Shown: one piece after another, positions 36,571 through 45,951 of the stretch
How positions within the stretch are numbered: position 1 is the stretch's first letter
Layout: each line of letters begins with the position of its first letter
Source of the DNA: a virus
Virus record (IMG/VR): IMGVR_UViG_3300033388_007160
Coordinates: 1 to 64,000 of that record
DNA: 64,000 bases
Reading direction: 5' to 3' (one strand)
Notes under the pieces: generated by a model
Databases searched by the model: none
Told to the model about the DNA's origin: nothing
Seen by the model: the letters and a program-made list of their open reading frames with translations, nothing else
Translations under genes and position numbers: made by a program

Positions 36571-37548
36571 ATGGCGGATCAGAAAATCGGTAAACAGAGG
36601 CTCATCCTTGGAGATTGCCGCGAGGTGCTTCGCGAATTACACCTCGAAGGTGTGTCTCTTGTCCTTACCGATCCACCGTATGGTCACAAACTGACCGAAT
36701 GGGATAACTGGCCTGACAAGCAGGTCTGGCGGTTGTGCTACGAGGCGATGCTTCCTGGGGCTGCTCTGCTGAGTTTTATGGCTAACCGGGGCAATAAGCT
36801 TGCTCGCCTAGTAGCAGAGCTCGAAGAAGCAGGATTTGAGACCGATTGGCCTTGGCTATATTGGGCACAAGGCAATGGTCTACCCAAAGCGAAAGGCGAG
36901 AGACCTAAGGGGAAACTAGCGCTGAAGCCAGCGGTGCAACCGATCGTGCATGTGCGAAAGCCGGGCGATCCTATCCCATACGATATTGGCTCGGCGACCA
37001 TTCCCTTTCGTGATGAGCAGGACGCAAGCACAGCAAGAAGAAACAGAACTCAATGGTGGGAAAGTCTGTCAGCAGCACAAGCAGCAGCTAATCGTAGTCT
37101 CTGGGATGGTCCTCAACAGAAGCGACTGCTGAGTGGGCGGTATCCTGCTGAGCTTGTCTGCATTGGTGTCCCTGGCGAATGGGCCAAGTACTTCGACATC
37201 ACCAACTGGGCGCTTGCGTACTTTCCAGATGAACGCCAAGGTTCGCTGTGCTGGCTGCAGCATAGCGGAGCACCAGATGGGCGCAATAGACACCCGACAC
37301 GCAAACCAGTACGGCTATTAGCATGGCTAATTAAGTTGTTTAGTGCTCAGTTCGTACTAGACCCATTTGCAGGCAGTGGAAGCATCGCAGTCGCTTGTGA
37401 GCTACTGGGAATACCTGGTGTGCATATTGAAGTACAGCGTGAGTATTTCCGTATTATGTGCGGGCGTGTAAAATGGGCAGTCGAACAAAAGAGAAACTGC
37501 GACAAACAGCAAGACAAAGAACAACTACGCCTTTGGCAACTCTCCTAA
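36571..37548 (+). CDS. DNA methyltransferase (N6-adenine/N4-cytosine, beta-type order)
   Basis: 325 residues. 'LTDPPYG' (motif IV) near residue 32 precedes 'DPFAGSGSIAVACELLG' (motif I) near 263, the beta-class order. The ~100-residue stretch before motif I is the likely target-recognition part. No restriction enzyme is next to it, so it may protect phage DNA from host restriction. Codon usage (more A/T-ending codons) differs from neighbours, suggesting recent acquisition. Confidence 0.85.
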   Translation: MADQKIGKQRLILGDCREVLRELHLEGVSLVLTDPPYGHKLTEWDNWPDKQVWRLCYEAMLPGAALLSFMANRGNKLARLVAELEEAGFETDWPWLYWAQGNGLPKAKGERPKGKLALKPAVQPIVHVRKPGDPIPYDIGSATIPFRDEQDASTARRNRTQWWESLSAAQAAANRSLWDGPQQKRLLSGRYPAELVCIGVPGEWAKYFDITNWALAYFPDERQGSLCWLQHSGAPDGRNRHPTRKPVRLLAWLIKLFSAQFVLDPFAGSGSIAVACELLGIPGVHIEVQREYFRIMCGRVKWAVEQKRNCDKQQDKEQLRLWQLS

Positions 37549-37599
37549 AAAGAAGGAAGAAAATAATTCCCACGATTCCGAAATAGAAGAAAAGAAAAA

Positions 37600-37836
37600 A
37601 TGGCACTAAAGCAGCGGCAAAACCAAGTTTGTGCCTTAGACTTCGCGGATATACTTGGTTCGATAGGCTATCTCGTGCTGTATGCGTCGGGAGACGATGG
37701 TGACAGGTTGTTTGTGTTTCAGCGGCCCAACCGGCCTCAAGATGAGCTTGCGCCGCTTTGTATTCTTGAGATTGATGAAGAGGGGAACATCAGTGCCGAT
37801 GACATTGAAGCTTCGCTCAACTGGAAGCTGCGATAA
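37600..37836 (+). CDS. Small hypothetical protein
   Basis: 78 residues, start in a purine-rich leader (weak ribosome site 'AAGAAAAGAAAAA'). Acidic, mixed alpha/beta. It is the last gene before the early promoter and is followed by a hairpin. Function unknown. Confidence 0.5.
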   Translation: MALKQRQNQVCALDFADILGSIGYLVLYASGDDGDRLFVFQRPNRPQDELAPLCILEIDEEGNISADDIEASLNWKLR

Positions 37837-37843
37837 AAATTAC

Positions 37844-37866
37844 AGGGGCCTCGGTGTGAGGCCCCT
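37844..37866 (+). terminator. Hairpin after the 78-aa gene, possible terminator
   Basis: AGGGGCCTC and GAGGCCCCT form a perfect 9-bp stem with loop GGTGT, 7 bases after the stop codon. There is no T-run, so termination may need Rho or be partial. It separates the late genes from the replication operon. Confidence 0.5.
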
Positions 37867-37867
37867 C

Positions 37868-38019
37868 GTGGCACAGACAAGGAGTGGCGGTAAGCAGCAC
37901 AAAGCCGCTAGCCAAGCGAACCCCCACTCTCACTTGACATTATACCACACTAGGCATATAATTCAAACGCAAAATTTAAGTAGGGGAGAGTGGCACAAGA
38001 CAAGGGGTGGACGGTAAGC
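37868..38019 (+). repeat. Imperfect direct repeat pair (28/30 bases) around the early promoter
   Basis: 37868-37895 (starts GTGGCACAGACAAGGAG) and 37990-38019 (starts GTGGCACAAGACAAGGGG) match at nearly every base apart from two inserted A and one A-to-G. The second copy holds the ribosome site of the initiator gene. In addition CCACTCTC (37924-37931) and GAGAGTGG (37986-37993) form an inverted pair bracketing the promoter. Possible operators. Confidence 0.65.
37934..37962 (+). promoter_or_regulatory. Consensus sigma70-type promoter for the replication operon
   Basis: TTGACA (37934-37939), exactly 17 bases, TATAAT (37957-37962). Both boxes are perfect. Transcription should begin near 37969 and run into the gene at 38021 and those beyond it. 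The perfect match suggests early expression by host RNA polymerase. Confidence 0.9.
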
Positions 38020-38020
38020 G

Positions 38021-41000
38021 ATGAAAACAAAGCTAAGACTAAAAGCAGACAACCGGAAGCTCACCAAACAGATTGTCCGAGGCAAGCCCCTCGACCGCCC
38101 CGTAGTAGTCAAGTGCCATCATGTAACTATTGAGAGGAATAACGCTGAGTCTCTGGCGAAGAATCTTGAAGGTGTCCACTACCGCAGGCCTTCCCGCAAT
38201 CGTGAGAATTATCCCATCATGGAGTGTCTGCAGAAGTTGGGCCAGGGCCGGATTGTAGGCTTCGGCACCAAGCGCAAGCACCGCAAGCGCAAGACACGGT
38301 ATGAACTGCTCAGCCAGAACAATCCCCACTCGGCTTACAGCAAAATCAAAGCTTATATGCAACAATATCCCGGCCTGCTGAAGGATGACCCCAAGCAATG
38401 GGCCGAACAGCTCAAAGGCATGGGTTATTGCGGGAAGACTTACCTGCGCGTCATGGCCCAGATGGTCAAAGACCGCATACTCATCTGGACGTATGATAAT
38501 TACACTGAAGGCTGGCGCGTTGCCACCAAAGACGACCCCGATTGGGTGCCACGGTTCCCGTTGTATCCCTGGGCATTCGTGTTTGCCTGGCTGGCTGCGG
38601 GCCGCAGCATACTTGACCTCAAGCTCGACTGGATGACCTACGGTTATAGCCCCGCTGAGATAGATGAAGGATTGCGGTTCCTGCGCAAGCATGGTTTAGT
38701 GCAGGTTGATGAGAAGGGACATCTGCAACCCAATGTTGAACCCACAGGCTATCGGCGGGCCGTCGAATACGAAGACACAGGCGACCCCATCTTTGAGGTC
38801 TGCAAAACTGGGCTGTGGGAACAGCGGAAGAAGTTGCCTCGTATGCCCAAGGTGCAACAATACCTTTACGTGATAGCTTTGGCCTATGCCGTGGCCTTCC
38901 CCGAAAGGCTGATAGAATACTGCAAGAGTCTGGCCTGGACACGTTTGCGCAACTTAAAACTCGACTTATCACCGTGTGCTTATGGCGATTTGCAGCTCGT
39001 CAGAAGAGTGGGCCGCAATGAGCGCCGCAAGGGCAAGCACAACCGTTACCCCAATGCTACACTGCAAAATCTGCTGGCCCTTATCAAGCGCTATAAGCTC
39101 ACCATCGTGGAACCGGAACTCCTGGCCGAAGCCCTCGGCATCACCGCCCGCCACGCCCATCGCCTCCTCTGGCGGGCACATGAGCTGGGCCTGTTAACAA
39201 TTGTGAACATCTATCGCCGCCCCGGCTCAAGGGCATATCTTTACCGCGTTTCATTTAATTTTGCAGCGCCGGATAAAAACTGTCGCGTAAAGTGCGATTT
39301 CGGGACAAGCAATTCCCCCTCATACTCCCCCTATAAGCTCTTTAGTACTCCTAGTACAAGTACGATTGATTCGAAGGCAAGTAAGGGAGGGCACGGGCCC
39401 GGCCAGCAGGCCGTTGGCCTGCCGGGATTGCTGTTTGGGGAGAAGTATATAGCTTACAAGAGAGGGAAAGGAAAAAAGCTTTGGGGGAGGGTTTTGGGCG
39501 TGCTGGGGGTGGAGGGTTTGGGCCGGGGCCTTGCGTTATTTGCCAAGCATCTGGAAATAGAAAAACTTAAGGCCTGGGGGTGGAGGAGAGGTCACCCATA
39601 TGAGGTGCTGGTAGGCAGGTTTGAGAGGTTTGAGGAAGGATGGAAGCAAGCGCTTGTGAAATTTTTCACAGGCAGGGAAGAGGGAGGGGGTGTGGAGGGG
39701 TTTGTTGGGCTTGTGCTGGCGTGGTTGAACGGGGAGTGGCGGGTGGTATGTGGCCTGCTGGAGGAGTATGTGGATTGGCTTTATAAGAGGGCCACGCAGT
39801 TGGGACATGATGGCAGACGCAAGCTGGCCTGGTGGACGATGCAGGATTACCGGAAGGCACGGGACTTGCTGGAAGAGGCCCGGCAACGGCCCATAGACTA
39901 CATCCTTCGCTTCTGGTATGGTTATTGCACGGGCTTCCGCTGGGTGGATGACGCCATTGAAAGGTGGGCTTTGAGGTTTACCGGCCAGGCTATGCGGCTA
40001 TACTTACTGCGGGGTGCTAAAACTTTCTACATCAGTGACGAGGGACATGTTATGGCGCTTGACGGGCGGAAGGAAGCAAGTGGCAACGGCATCCACATGC
40101 ACACGGATTACGGCACGCTCGACCCCAAGCCCAGGCGCAAGACGAAGCCTACCATCCGTGAGCAGGAGGCCATCCCCAACCAGGGGATAGATTTGACTGC
40201 TGCCCTGAAGGAGGCATCGGAGGCCGAAGAAGAGGCTTCTGTTGATGAAGAAGTTAAAGGCCAGGATGAAGTGGTTATCGTTCAGAGGCCAGGGGAAAGC
40301 TGGTCACTGCCCCTCGGCCCCAACCGGCCCAAGCACATAAGAGTCAAGACAGAAGACGGCCAGACCATCATCTGCTACGAGCTTGATGAAGAAGTGGATG
40401 TATACAGGATAGCTTCCTATCCGGGCACCGGTGGCCTCGATGAAGGCATGTATGTGCCCCAGTGTGCCGAGGAATTCTGGCGCTTGCCGCCTGATGCCCC
40501 CATCGCCATACTTGAATCCCGGCTGCCTACTCATTTGCGCTATCTGGCCCGTTACCGCCAGATTAAGCAGAAATTCCGCGAAGCCAAGCAGATTGAGGAT
40601 TTGCTGACCCGCAGCATGCCAAGGAATACAACCTACGGCCTCGGCCTGATAGGTATCGTCACTGACTGGTATCTGTGGTATATCAAGAAGCAACGTGTGC
40701 GACACTGGACGCCGGAATGGTATCTTGCTTACGGGGAAGTTTTGCTGAAAGCCTGTCACTACTATGCGGCCCCCGGCGAACCTGCAGGCCTTAAGATTGG
40801 GGCTGCTGAAACCTGGCAGAAGGCTTTACAGGGCCAGGCGGTATCGCCCGTCGAGCTGGCCGATGCCTATGACCGCCTGACAATGGTCACGCCCATTGAG
40901 TCCAGTGTTGCTCGCCATATGAACCAGCCTTGGCGGGGCATGTGGGATTGGTTCTGGAATTGGGTGTTGAAGGGTATGCCCGAAGATGAGAAGTATAAGG

Positions 41001-41164
41001 CGTTGCACAACGTGATTGTGGCCTGCCAGAGAGGTCATGAGAAATATGATGTTGAAACCTATTGCGATGACCTGACCGGCCTTGCCGTAATAGAAGCTTT
41101 CGACGACTTTGATGCTGACGCGATACGGGAAGCCCTGCGACGTTACGGCGACCCCCGAAGCTAA
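38021..41164 (+). CDS. Putative replication initiator / large DNA-binding protein
   Basis: 1047 residues, first gene after the early promoter and just before the primase-helicase. At ~360-405 there is a winged-helix-like stretch ('LAEALGITARHAHRLLWRAHE'), after a similar wHTH-type region at ~200-245. A Ser/Pro/Thr linker (~430-470) separates it from a basic, Trp/Gly/Leu-rich part and a long C-terminal domain. No enzyme motif seen. The linker DNA has repeats and a GC-skew switch, as with initiators that carry their own origin. Function is inferred from position and DNA-binding features. Confidence 0.5.
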   Translation: MKTKLRLKADNRKLTKQIVRGKPLDRPVVVKCHHVTIERNNAESLAKNLEGVHYRRPSRNRENYPIMECLQKLGQGRIVGFGTKRKHRKRKTRYELLSQNNPHSAYSKIKAYMQQYPGLLKDDPKQWAEQLKGMGYCGKTYLRVMAQMVKDRILIWTYDNYTEGWRVATKDDPDWVPRFPLYPWAFVFAWLAAGRSILDLKLDWMTYGYSPAEIDEGLRFLRKHGLVQVDEKGHLQPNVEPTGYRRAVEYEDTGDPIFEVCKTGLWEQRKKLPRMPKVQQYLYVIALAYAVAFPERLIEYCKSLAWTRLRNLKLDLSPCAYGDLQLVRRVGRNERRKGKHNRYPNATLQNLLALIKRYKLTIVEPELLAEALGITARHAHRLLWRAHELGLLTIVNIYRRPGSRAYLYRVSFNFAAPDKNCRVKCDFGTSNSPSYSPYKLFSTPSTSTIDSKASKGGHGPGQQAVGLPGLLFGEKYIAYKRGKGKKLWGRVLGVLGVEGLGRGLALFAKHLEIEKLKAWGWRRGHPYEVLVGRFERFEEGWKQALVKFFTGREEGGGVEGFVGLVLAWLNGEWRVVCGLLEEYVDWLYKRATQLGHDGRRKLAWWTMQDYRKARDLLEEARQRPIDYILRFWYGYCTGFRWVDDAIERWALRFTGQAMRLYLLRGAKTFYISDEGHVMALDGRKEASGNGIHMHTDYGTLDPKPRRKTKPTIREQEAIPNQGIDLTAALKEASEAEEEASVDEEVKGQDEVVIVQRPGESWSLPLGPNRPKHIRVKTEDGQTIICYELDEEVDVYRIASYPGTGGLDEGMYVPQCAEEFWRLPPDAPIAILESRLPTHLRYLARYRQIKQKFREAKQIEDLLTRSMPRNTTYGLGLIGIVTDWYLWYIKKQRVRHWTPEWYLAYGEVLLKACHYYAAPGEPAGLKIGAAETWQKALQGQAVSPVELADAYDRLTMVTPIESSVARHMNQPWRGMWDWFWNWVLKGMPEDEKYKALHNVIVACQRGHEKYDVETYCDDLTGLAVIEAFDDFDADAIREALRRYGDPRS
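39310..39425 (+). other. Candidate replication origin inside the initiator gene
   Basis: Over ~115 bases: two CCCCCT repeats (39310-39335), three AGTAC units (39344, 39353, 39359), then a hairpin (39399-39425; CAGGCC-GTT-GGCCTG core). The + strand changes here from C-rich to strongly G-rich (until ~39780). The stretch encodes a low-complexity linker. This is the layout of the lambda origin within gene O. Speculative. Confidence 0.35.
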
Positions 41165-41199
41165 GCGATGCCCAAAAGCTTTTGAGGTGAAGCCCAGCA

Positions 41200-43380
41200 A
41201 TGGCTGCTACTGATAGTGTCTTTGAGCAGATAAAAGCCCGCATAAACCTCATTGAAGTCATCGGCCAAGAAGTTGAACTCAAGCGCGTCGGCAAATACTG
41301 GATGGGCCTTTGCCCCTTTCATTACGAAACAGAACCCAGCTTTGCCGTAACAGAGAACTTCTATTATTGCTTCGGCGCCACCTGTAACGCAAAGGGAGAC
41401 ATATTCACGTGGCTGATGGTTCGCAGGGGCCTCAGCTTTTCTGAGGCAGTCCGGGAAGCAGCCCGCCTCGCTGGTATCCCATTAGACGATAACTGGCAGG
41501 AACGCCTCAAAAAAGCCCAGGAACATCAGGCCAAACTGGAAGCCTACGTCAAGCAAAGCCAGGAATACCTCTGGTCAAAAAAGGGCCAAACGGCCCTGGA
41601 TTACCTTCGCAATGAACGCAGGCTTACAGACGAGACAATCAAGCAGTTTGGCCTCGGCTATGATAGCAAACGCGACGCCATAGTCATCCCGCTGATGGAC
41701 ATGTCTGGCAGGCTGGTTGCCTATGCTCTCCGCCTTCTAAATAGCACCAAACGCTATCAAGTCTTCAATCAACCCTTCTTCCAGCGTCGTCGTTATTTGT
41801 TCAATGAGCAAGTTTTGTGGCAGCACAAAGACCAGCCTCTCTACCTCTGCGAAGGTTATTTTGATTGCATGAGTATCGTGCAGGCGGGCTATCCGAGGGT
41901 TGTGGCTCTTTGTGGCGGCCAGCTCAATGATTATCAGCTCAAGAAGCTCACCCAAGCTGCCCGCCAAATCATCCTAGTGCCCGACAACAAATCAGCAACG
42001 GACTGGAAACTGGCTCGCCGCAATATAGACCTCATTCGCCGTTTTGATGCCGAAGTAAAGGTGCTTGTTGCTGTGCCGGAAGGCGATGCCAATGATACCG
42101 ACCCCGACAGGCTCAAGGAAATCCTTGCATCGCCCAATGAACCCGAAGTTGCCATGCTGGACTTCATCGTTTCCGGCACCCAGGCCGAACAATACGAAAA
42201 GGCCCGGCAACTTCTCCAGACGATACACAATCCCCTGCTTCGTGATGATATTATCCAAGAATTAGCCAAGCGTTGGGGTAAAAGCACGCACCTGGTTAAG
42301 CAGGCTTTGAGTGGCCGGGCTGTCTCGGTGAATGTAGTTAAAAGCGAACATACAGTCACCATCCTTCGGCACATGGCTGCCGAGATAGCCCAAGAACACG
42401 AAATCAACCTCCGCTGGCCGGGTTTTGAACCAGAAGTCCTTCAACGTATCCACGCCGGTCATCTTATAGGCATAGCAGCCCGCACTAATGTGGGTAAGAC
42501 ACTGTATGCCCTCAACCTGGCACCTTGGTCACGTGGCCTTTACAGCCAGGTTTTCTTCACCCTTGAACAGCCCTACAGTGAAATCGCCTACCGCATGGCA
42601 CGAATCACTCTGGGACATGTCATACCGCATATGTATCCCTATCTGGATGCGGCCATCCGGAAGGCCGAGGATGAGTTCAAGGACTTCAACATTTTGAACG
42701 AAGAAGTTTTTGGTCGTAACCTTCAGCCTCTCATCACAACGTTGTATTCGGATTTCTATGTAGTGGAAGGCGTTTTTGACGTGGAAGGCCTGAAGGGGGC
42801 CATCGCTAAGCTTGCCGAAGAAGTCAGGCTGCCCGTCCGCATAGTCTGGATAGACTACCTCGGCCTGATGCGGGCCAAAGGTGACACCGAATACGTCCAG
42901 CTCAGCAACCTCATCCGCGACCTCGCACGCCTGGCAAAGGAGCTTAACCTTTTAATAATATTCCTGCACCAGCTTAGCCGCCGGGGTGGCACTGGCAAGG
43001 AGCACGTGGAAATTGACATGCTTCGCGGTAGCGGCCAGATTGAAGAAGCCGTTGACCTTCTGCTGGGCCTTTACCGACCCCAGCTTAACGATGAATACCA
43101 GCAGAACAATCAGGTCTGCACCGAGGAGCCTTTCTACGTGGACGTTATCAAGAACCGCCACGGCCCCAAGCAACGGCTTAAGCTCACCTTCTACAAGCGC
43201 AGCCTGCTAATCACGTCGGTTCATCCCTTGCATGGCCCCGAGGTTTTGCGCAGCGAGATAATGGATATACTGGAAACGAAAGGAGCTGATAGCCATGACG
43301 CAGGAGCAATTGAGCGAGGCGGCGGAGAATGTGGAGGCCATCCGGCAGGAACTGGACAATCTGGCGAAGAGGTATTTTGA
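41200..43380 (+). CDS. Primase-helicase (DnaG-type primase fused to DnaB-type helicase)
   Basis: 726 residues. N-terminal CHC2 zinc site ('CPFHYETEPSF' ~38, 'CFGATC' ~57). TOPRIM region: 'LCEGYFDCMSIVQAG' ~218 and 'VPDNKSATDW' ~263, where the usual DxD is DNK. Helicase: Walker A 'GIAARTNVGKT' ~425, Walker B 'IVWIDYLGLM' ~548, sensor 'LLIIFLHQLSRRGG' ~583. It primes and unwinds at the phage fork. The 3' end overlaps the next gene by 86 bases and its last ~25 residues (Gly-rich) are probably unstructured. Confidence 0.9.
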   Translation: MAATDSVFEQIKARINLIEVIGQEVELKRVGKYWMGLCPFHYETEPSFAVTENFYYCFGATCNAKGDIFTWLMVRRGLSFSEAVREAARLAGIPLDDNWQERLKKAQEHQAKLEAYVKQSQEYLWSKKGQTALDYLRNERRLTDETIKQFGLGYDSKRDAIVIPLMDMSGRLVAYALRLLNSTKRYQVFNQPFFQRRRYLFNEQVLWQHKDQPLYLCEGYFDCMSIVQAGYPRVVALCGGQLNDYQLKKLTQAARQIILVPDNKSATDWKLARRNIDLIRRFDAEVKVLVAVPEGDANDTDPDRLKEILASPNEPEVAMLDFIVSGTQAEQYEKARQLLQTIHNPLLRDDIIQELAKRWGKSTHLVKQALSGRAVSVNVVKSEHTVTILRHMAAEIAQEHEINLRWPGFEPEVLQRIHAGHLIGIAARTNVGKTLYALNLAPWSRGLYSQVFFTLEQPYSEIAYRMARITLGHVIPHMYPYLDAAIRKAEDEFKDFNILNEEVFGRNLQPLITTLYSDFYVVEGVFDVEGLKGAIAKLAEEVRLPVRIVWIDYLGLMRAKGDTEYVQLSNLIRDLARLAKELNLLIIFLHQLSRRGGTGKEHVEIDMLRGSGQIEEAVDLLLGLYRPQLNDEYQQNNQVCTEEPFYVDVIKNRHGPKQRLKLTFYKRSLLITSVHPLHGPEVLRSEIMDILETKGADSHDAGAIERGGGECGGHPAGTGQSGEEVF

Positions 43381-43699
43381 CCTGACTGACCTAATCAGCC
43401 AGCTTGAGGAAGAGCGAAGCAGGGTGGCCCAGGAAATTCTTAACATCTGGCAGAAGACACAGCTCAAGCCGTCGCGCTGGGCTACCGTGGTTGCCGGTCG
43501 GACTTCTTACGACCAAGACAGGCTTATTGCCTATTTGAAGGCTCGTGGCCTCAGACAGGCCATCAAGACTCAAGAAGTCCTCGACCGCAAGGCATTGAAA
43601 CAACTGATGGACAGCGGCCAGCTTAGTGAACAGGAACTTGAGCAGTTCAAGACCACTGGCCGCCCATATGTGCAACTCGTTAAGCCCAAGGAGGAATAG
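43295..43699 (+). CDS. Coiled-coil hypothetical protein of the recombination operon
   Basis: 134 residues; ATG with AAAGGAGC ahead, lying within the end of the primase-helicase gene. N-terminal coiled coil (Glu/Leu/Arg, ~1-50), C-terminal basic/polar part. Next to recombination genes; a nuclease-inhibitor or recombination-accessory role is possible but nothing proves it. Confidence 0.5.
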   Translation: MTQEQLSEAAENVEAIRQELDNLAKRYFDLTDLISQLEEERSRVAQEILNIWQKTQLKPSRWATVVAGRTSYDQDRLIAYLKARGLRQAIKTQEVLDRKALKQLMDSGQLSEQELEQFKTTGRPYVQLVKPKEE

Positions 43700-43702
43700 T
43701 TT

Positions 43703-44578
43703 ATGCGAACTAAGCGGTTGGAATGGGACCATTATCCTTCGCTTGATGAATTGCGGGAAGCCCTTAAGGATGTGCCAGCATGGCCGGGCTCAGAGAAGTC
43801 GCTAGCTGATTACTGGCCCTATATCATCCCCCTTTCACGTCGCCGTAAGGTTGGCCGTGACCAGTGGGAAGTGGTCTGGAATCCCTACCTAACCGTAGAT
43901 GGCCGCATTCGCATTTTTGTAGATGCCCATCTGGAGGCCGATGCCCACTATCACGAAGAGATAGTCGAAATCCGGCGCGAAGACCGCTTCCTCATTGTGC
44001 GCTTGCGGATAACAAGTGACCTGTTTGGCACACGTGAAGATGTGGGCACGGCGGACTTTTCACTTGCCGAAGCTCCTCCCGACCAGAGGGAACGCCAAGT
44101 TGATGCCACTAACCCATTCGAAAATGCTGTCACTTCTGCCCGTGGCCGTGTGATAGCAGCCTTTGGCGTTGGTATCATTCCCGGCATGGGCCTTGCCACA
44201 GCAGAAGAGGTTGTGGACGCTGATAACCGTTACCAGCAGCGCAGTGGTGATAACCGCAAACCTGCCCCGCAACCCAGCCAGGCGCCACGTGAAGAACCGT
44301 CGCAACCTTCCCCTCGTGCCATGCGGCCCCATGAACTGGAAGGCAGGCTCGGCTTTGGCATTCAGACACTCAACGGCGGCAAGCTGCCCGAAGACTGGAA
44401 GCGCTACATCGGCCCCGCAACAAAGGCATTCATCGAAGAGACTGGCCATCCTAATGCCGATATAAGCAACTGGTCTACAATTGACATAAGCAAGTTCGTT
44501 GTCTGGTGCAGGCAGAAGCACGAACAAGACCCCGAATTCCTGAGCAAGCTGGAGGTTGGCGATGCCGGAACAAGTTGA
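43703..44578 (+). CDS. Likely single-strand DNA annealing protein (Erf/Rad52-like)
   Basis: 291 residues. A beta-rich start is followed at ~135-170 by 'NPFENAVTSARGRVIAAFG' and 'GMGLATAEEV', the helix pattern seen in Rad52/Erf-type annealing proteins. Then a Pro/Gln/Ser linker and a C-terminal helical domain. It lies directly before a RecA-like gene and among nucleases. The family match is by motif only. Confidence 0.55.
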   Translation: MRTKRLEWDHYPSLDELREALKDVPAWPGSEKSLADYWPYIIPLSRRRKVGRDQWEVVWNPYLTVDGRIRIFVDAHLEADAHYHEEIVEIRREDRFLIVRLRITSDLFGTREDVGTADFSLAEAPPDQRERQVDATNPFENAVTSARGRVIAAFGVGIIPGMGLATAEEVVDADNRYQQRSGDNRKPAPQPSQAPREEPSQPSPRAMRPHELEGRLGFGIQTLNGGKLPEDWKRYIGPATKAFIEETGHPNADISNWSTIDISKFVVWCRQKHEQDPEFLSKLEVGDAGTS

Positions 44579-45590
44579 TTTGGATGCCATACTGCAACGT
44601 ATCAATACAGATTTGCAGCGAAAATATGGCAAGCCACTGCTCCGTAGGGCTTCAGAACATAGCGATATTCACCGCATACCAACAGGTATAATCGGCCTCG
44701 ACAAAGCCCTGCGGGGCGGCATACCCGTTGGCATACCGGTTATCGTTCAGGGTCGTGAAAGCACCGGCAAAAGCAGCCTGTGTTACCACATTGCGGGCCA
44801 GGCTCATGAACATCTCAACAAGCCGGTGCTTCTGGTCTATGCCGAAGGCCCCTTTGACTCTCAGTATGAATGGGCAAGGGATTGTGGCCTGCCGGTAGAT
44901 GATACACTTGTCTTGGACCGAAGCCTTGCCCTTGAAGATGCCTTGCAGATAGTCCGTGAGCAACTGCAAACGGGTCTTTATAGCTGCATCATCGTGGACA
45001 GCCTTGCCAGTCTCCGGCCCAGCCCAGAAGTTCAGAAGAAGCTTGAAGAAGCCCAGTCGCACGGCGTGAAGGCCGTCATCATGAATCGTTTCTTCAACAG
45101 CCTCACTTCATTCATGCCCGACGAACCACCGTTGCTGCTTTTCACACAGCACCTTTACGACAATCCAGGTTTTGGTGGCCCGCAGATGACTGGTGGCCGG
45201 GGACAGCAATACATCGCAGGCCTCATCATTCGCCTGTCCCGTCTCGAAACACTTACAGTCACCATCGAGCACGGCGGCGTTGAGCATAAGAAGGCTTACG
45301 CCATTGCCATCCAGTGGGAGATAATCAAGAGCAAGGTGGCCCCTGCTATCGGCGAACGTGGCCGGTTTGACCTCTACCTCGAAAGCCACGTCTTCCCACG
45401 GGGCACGTTCAGCGAACATGTAGAAGCCCTCCGGCGGGCCATCCTTTGCGGCTTGGTAACGCGCCGTGGTTCCTGGTATGAATACAAAGGCGAAAAGTAT
45501 CAGGGTGAAGCAGCCATCCTGCGCGTCCTCGATGTGCAAGAAGCTTTCGATGCTTATTACGAAGCCCTTGGTAAGGTTATATCTGGTTAG
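44562..45590 (+). CDS. RecA-like recombinase
   Basis: 342 residues. Walker A 'GRESTGKSS' ~65-73, 'VYAEGPFD' after strand 2, Walker B 'CIIVDSLASL' ~147, then 'FTQHLYDNPGFGG' in the L1/L2 position. Start 44562 has GGAGG 6 bases before it. It should form filaments on single-stranded DNA for recombination-dependent replication, with the presumed annealing protein just upstream. Shorter than bacterial RecA, like phage UvsX-type enzymes. Confidence 0.88.
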   Translation: MPEQVDLDAILQRINTDLQRKYGKPLLRRASEHSDIHRIPTGIIGLDKALRGGIPVGIPVIVQGRESTGKSSLCYHIAGQAHEHLNKPVLLVYAEGPFDSQYEWARDCGLPVDDTLVLDRSLALEDALQIVREQLQTGLYSCIIVDSLASLRPSPEVQKKLEEAQSHGVKAVIMNRFFNSLTSFMPDEPPLLLFTQHLYDNPGFGGPQMTGGRGQQYIAGLIIRLSRLETLTVTIEHGGVEHKKAYAIAIQWEIIKSKVAPAIGERGRFDLYLESHVFPRGTFSEHVEALRRAILCGLVTRRGSWYEYKGEKYQGEAAILRVLDVQEAFDAYYEALGKVISG

Positions 45591-45603
45591 GGAGCTGAGG
45601 GAT

Positions 45604-45951
45604 ATGCCCACCGGCCAGGATTTTGAAAAAGCGATTGCTGAAGCACTTGGCGCTGCCCGCACTGCCCGCAGCGGTGGTGCCAATATCAAAGGTGATATAG
45701 TTTGGGGGCCGTTCCTTATCGAGGCAAAAGCCACAACCAAAGATTCAATTACCGTGAAGCGCAAATGGCTTGAGAAGATTGAAGCTGAAGCCCTTCGCCA
45801 AGGCCGTTACCCGGTCTTGGTGATAGGCTTCAAGCCCATGCGCCAAGCATTTGCCGTAATACCATTGCCATTGTTTGAGGTGCTGGCGAGGGAGGCGATG
45901 GAGAATGCGGCCAAGTCCAACAGTGACAGCAGCTCTACTGGCAGCCCATGA
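45604..45951 (+). CDS. PD-(D/E)XK nuclease, likely Holliday-junction resolvase type
   Basis: 115 residues. 'GANIKGDIVW' followed by 'FLIEAKAT' gives the GD...E-x-K core, and 'QGRYPVLVIGF' forms the next strand, as in Hjc-like or other small phage resolvases. Start 45604 (ribosome site GAGGG/GGAG) rather than the earlier in-frame starts inside the RecA gene. It is embedded in the recombination operon. Confidence 0.75.
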   Translation: MPTGQDFEKAIAEALGAARTARSGGANIKGDIVWGPFLIEAKATTKDSITVKRKWLEKIEAEALRQGRYPVLVIGFKPMRQAFAVIPLPLFEVLAREAMENAAKSNSDSSSTGSP

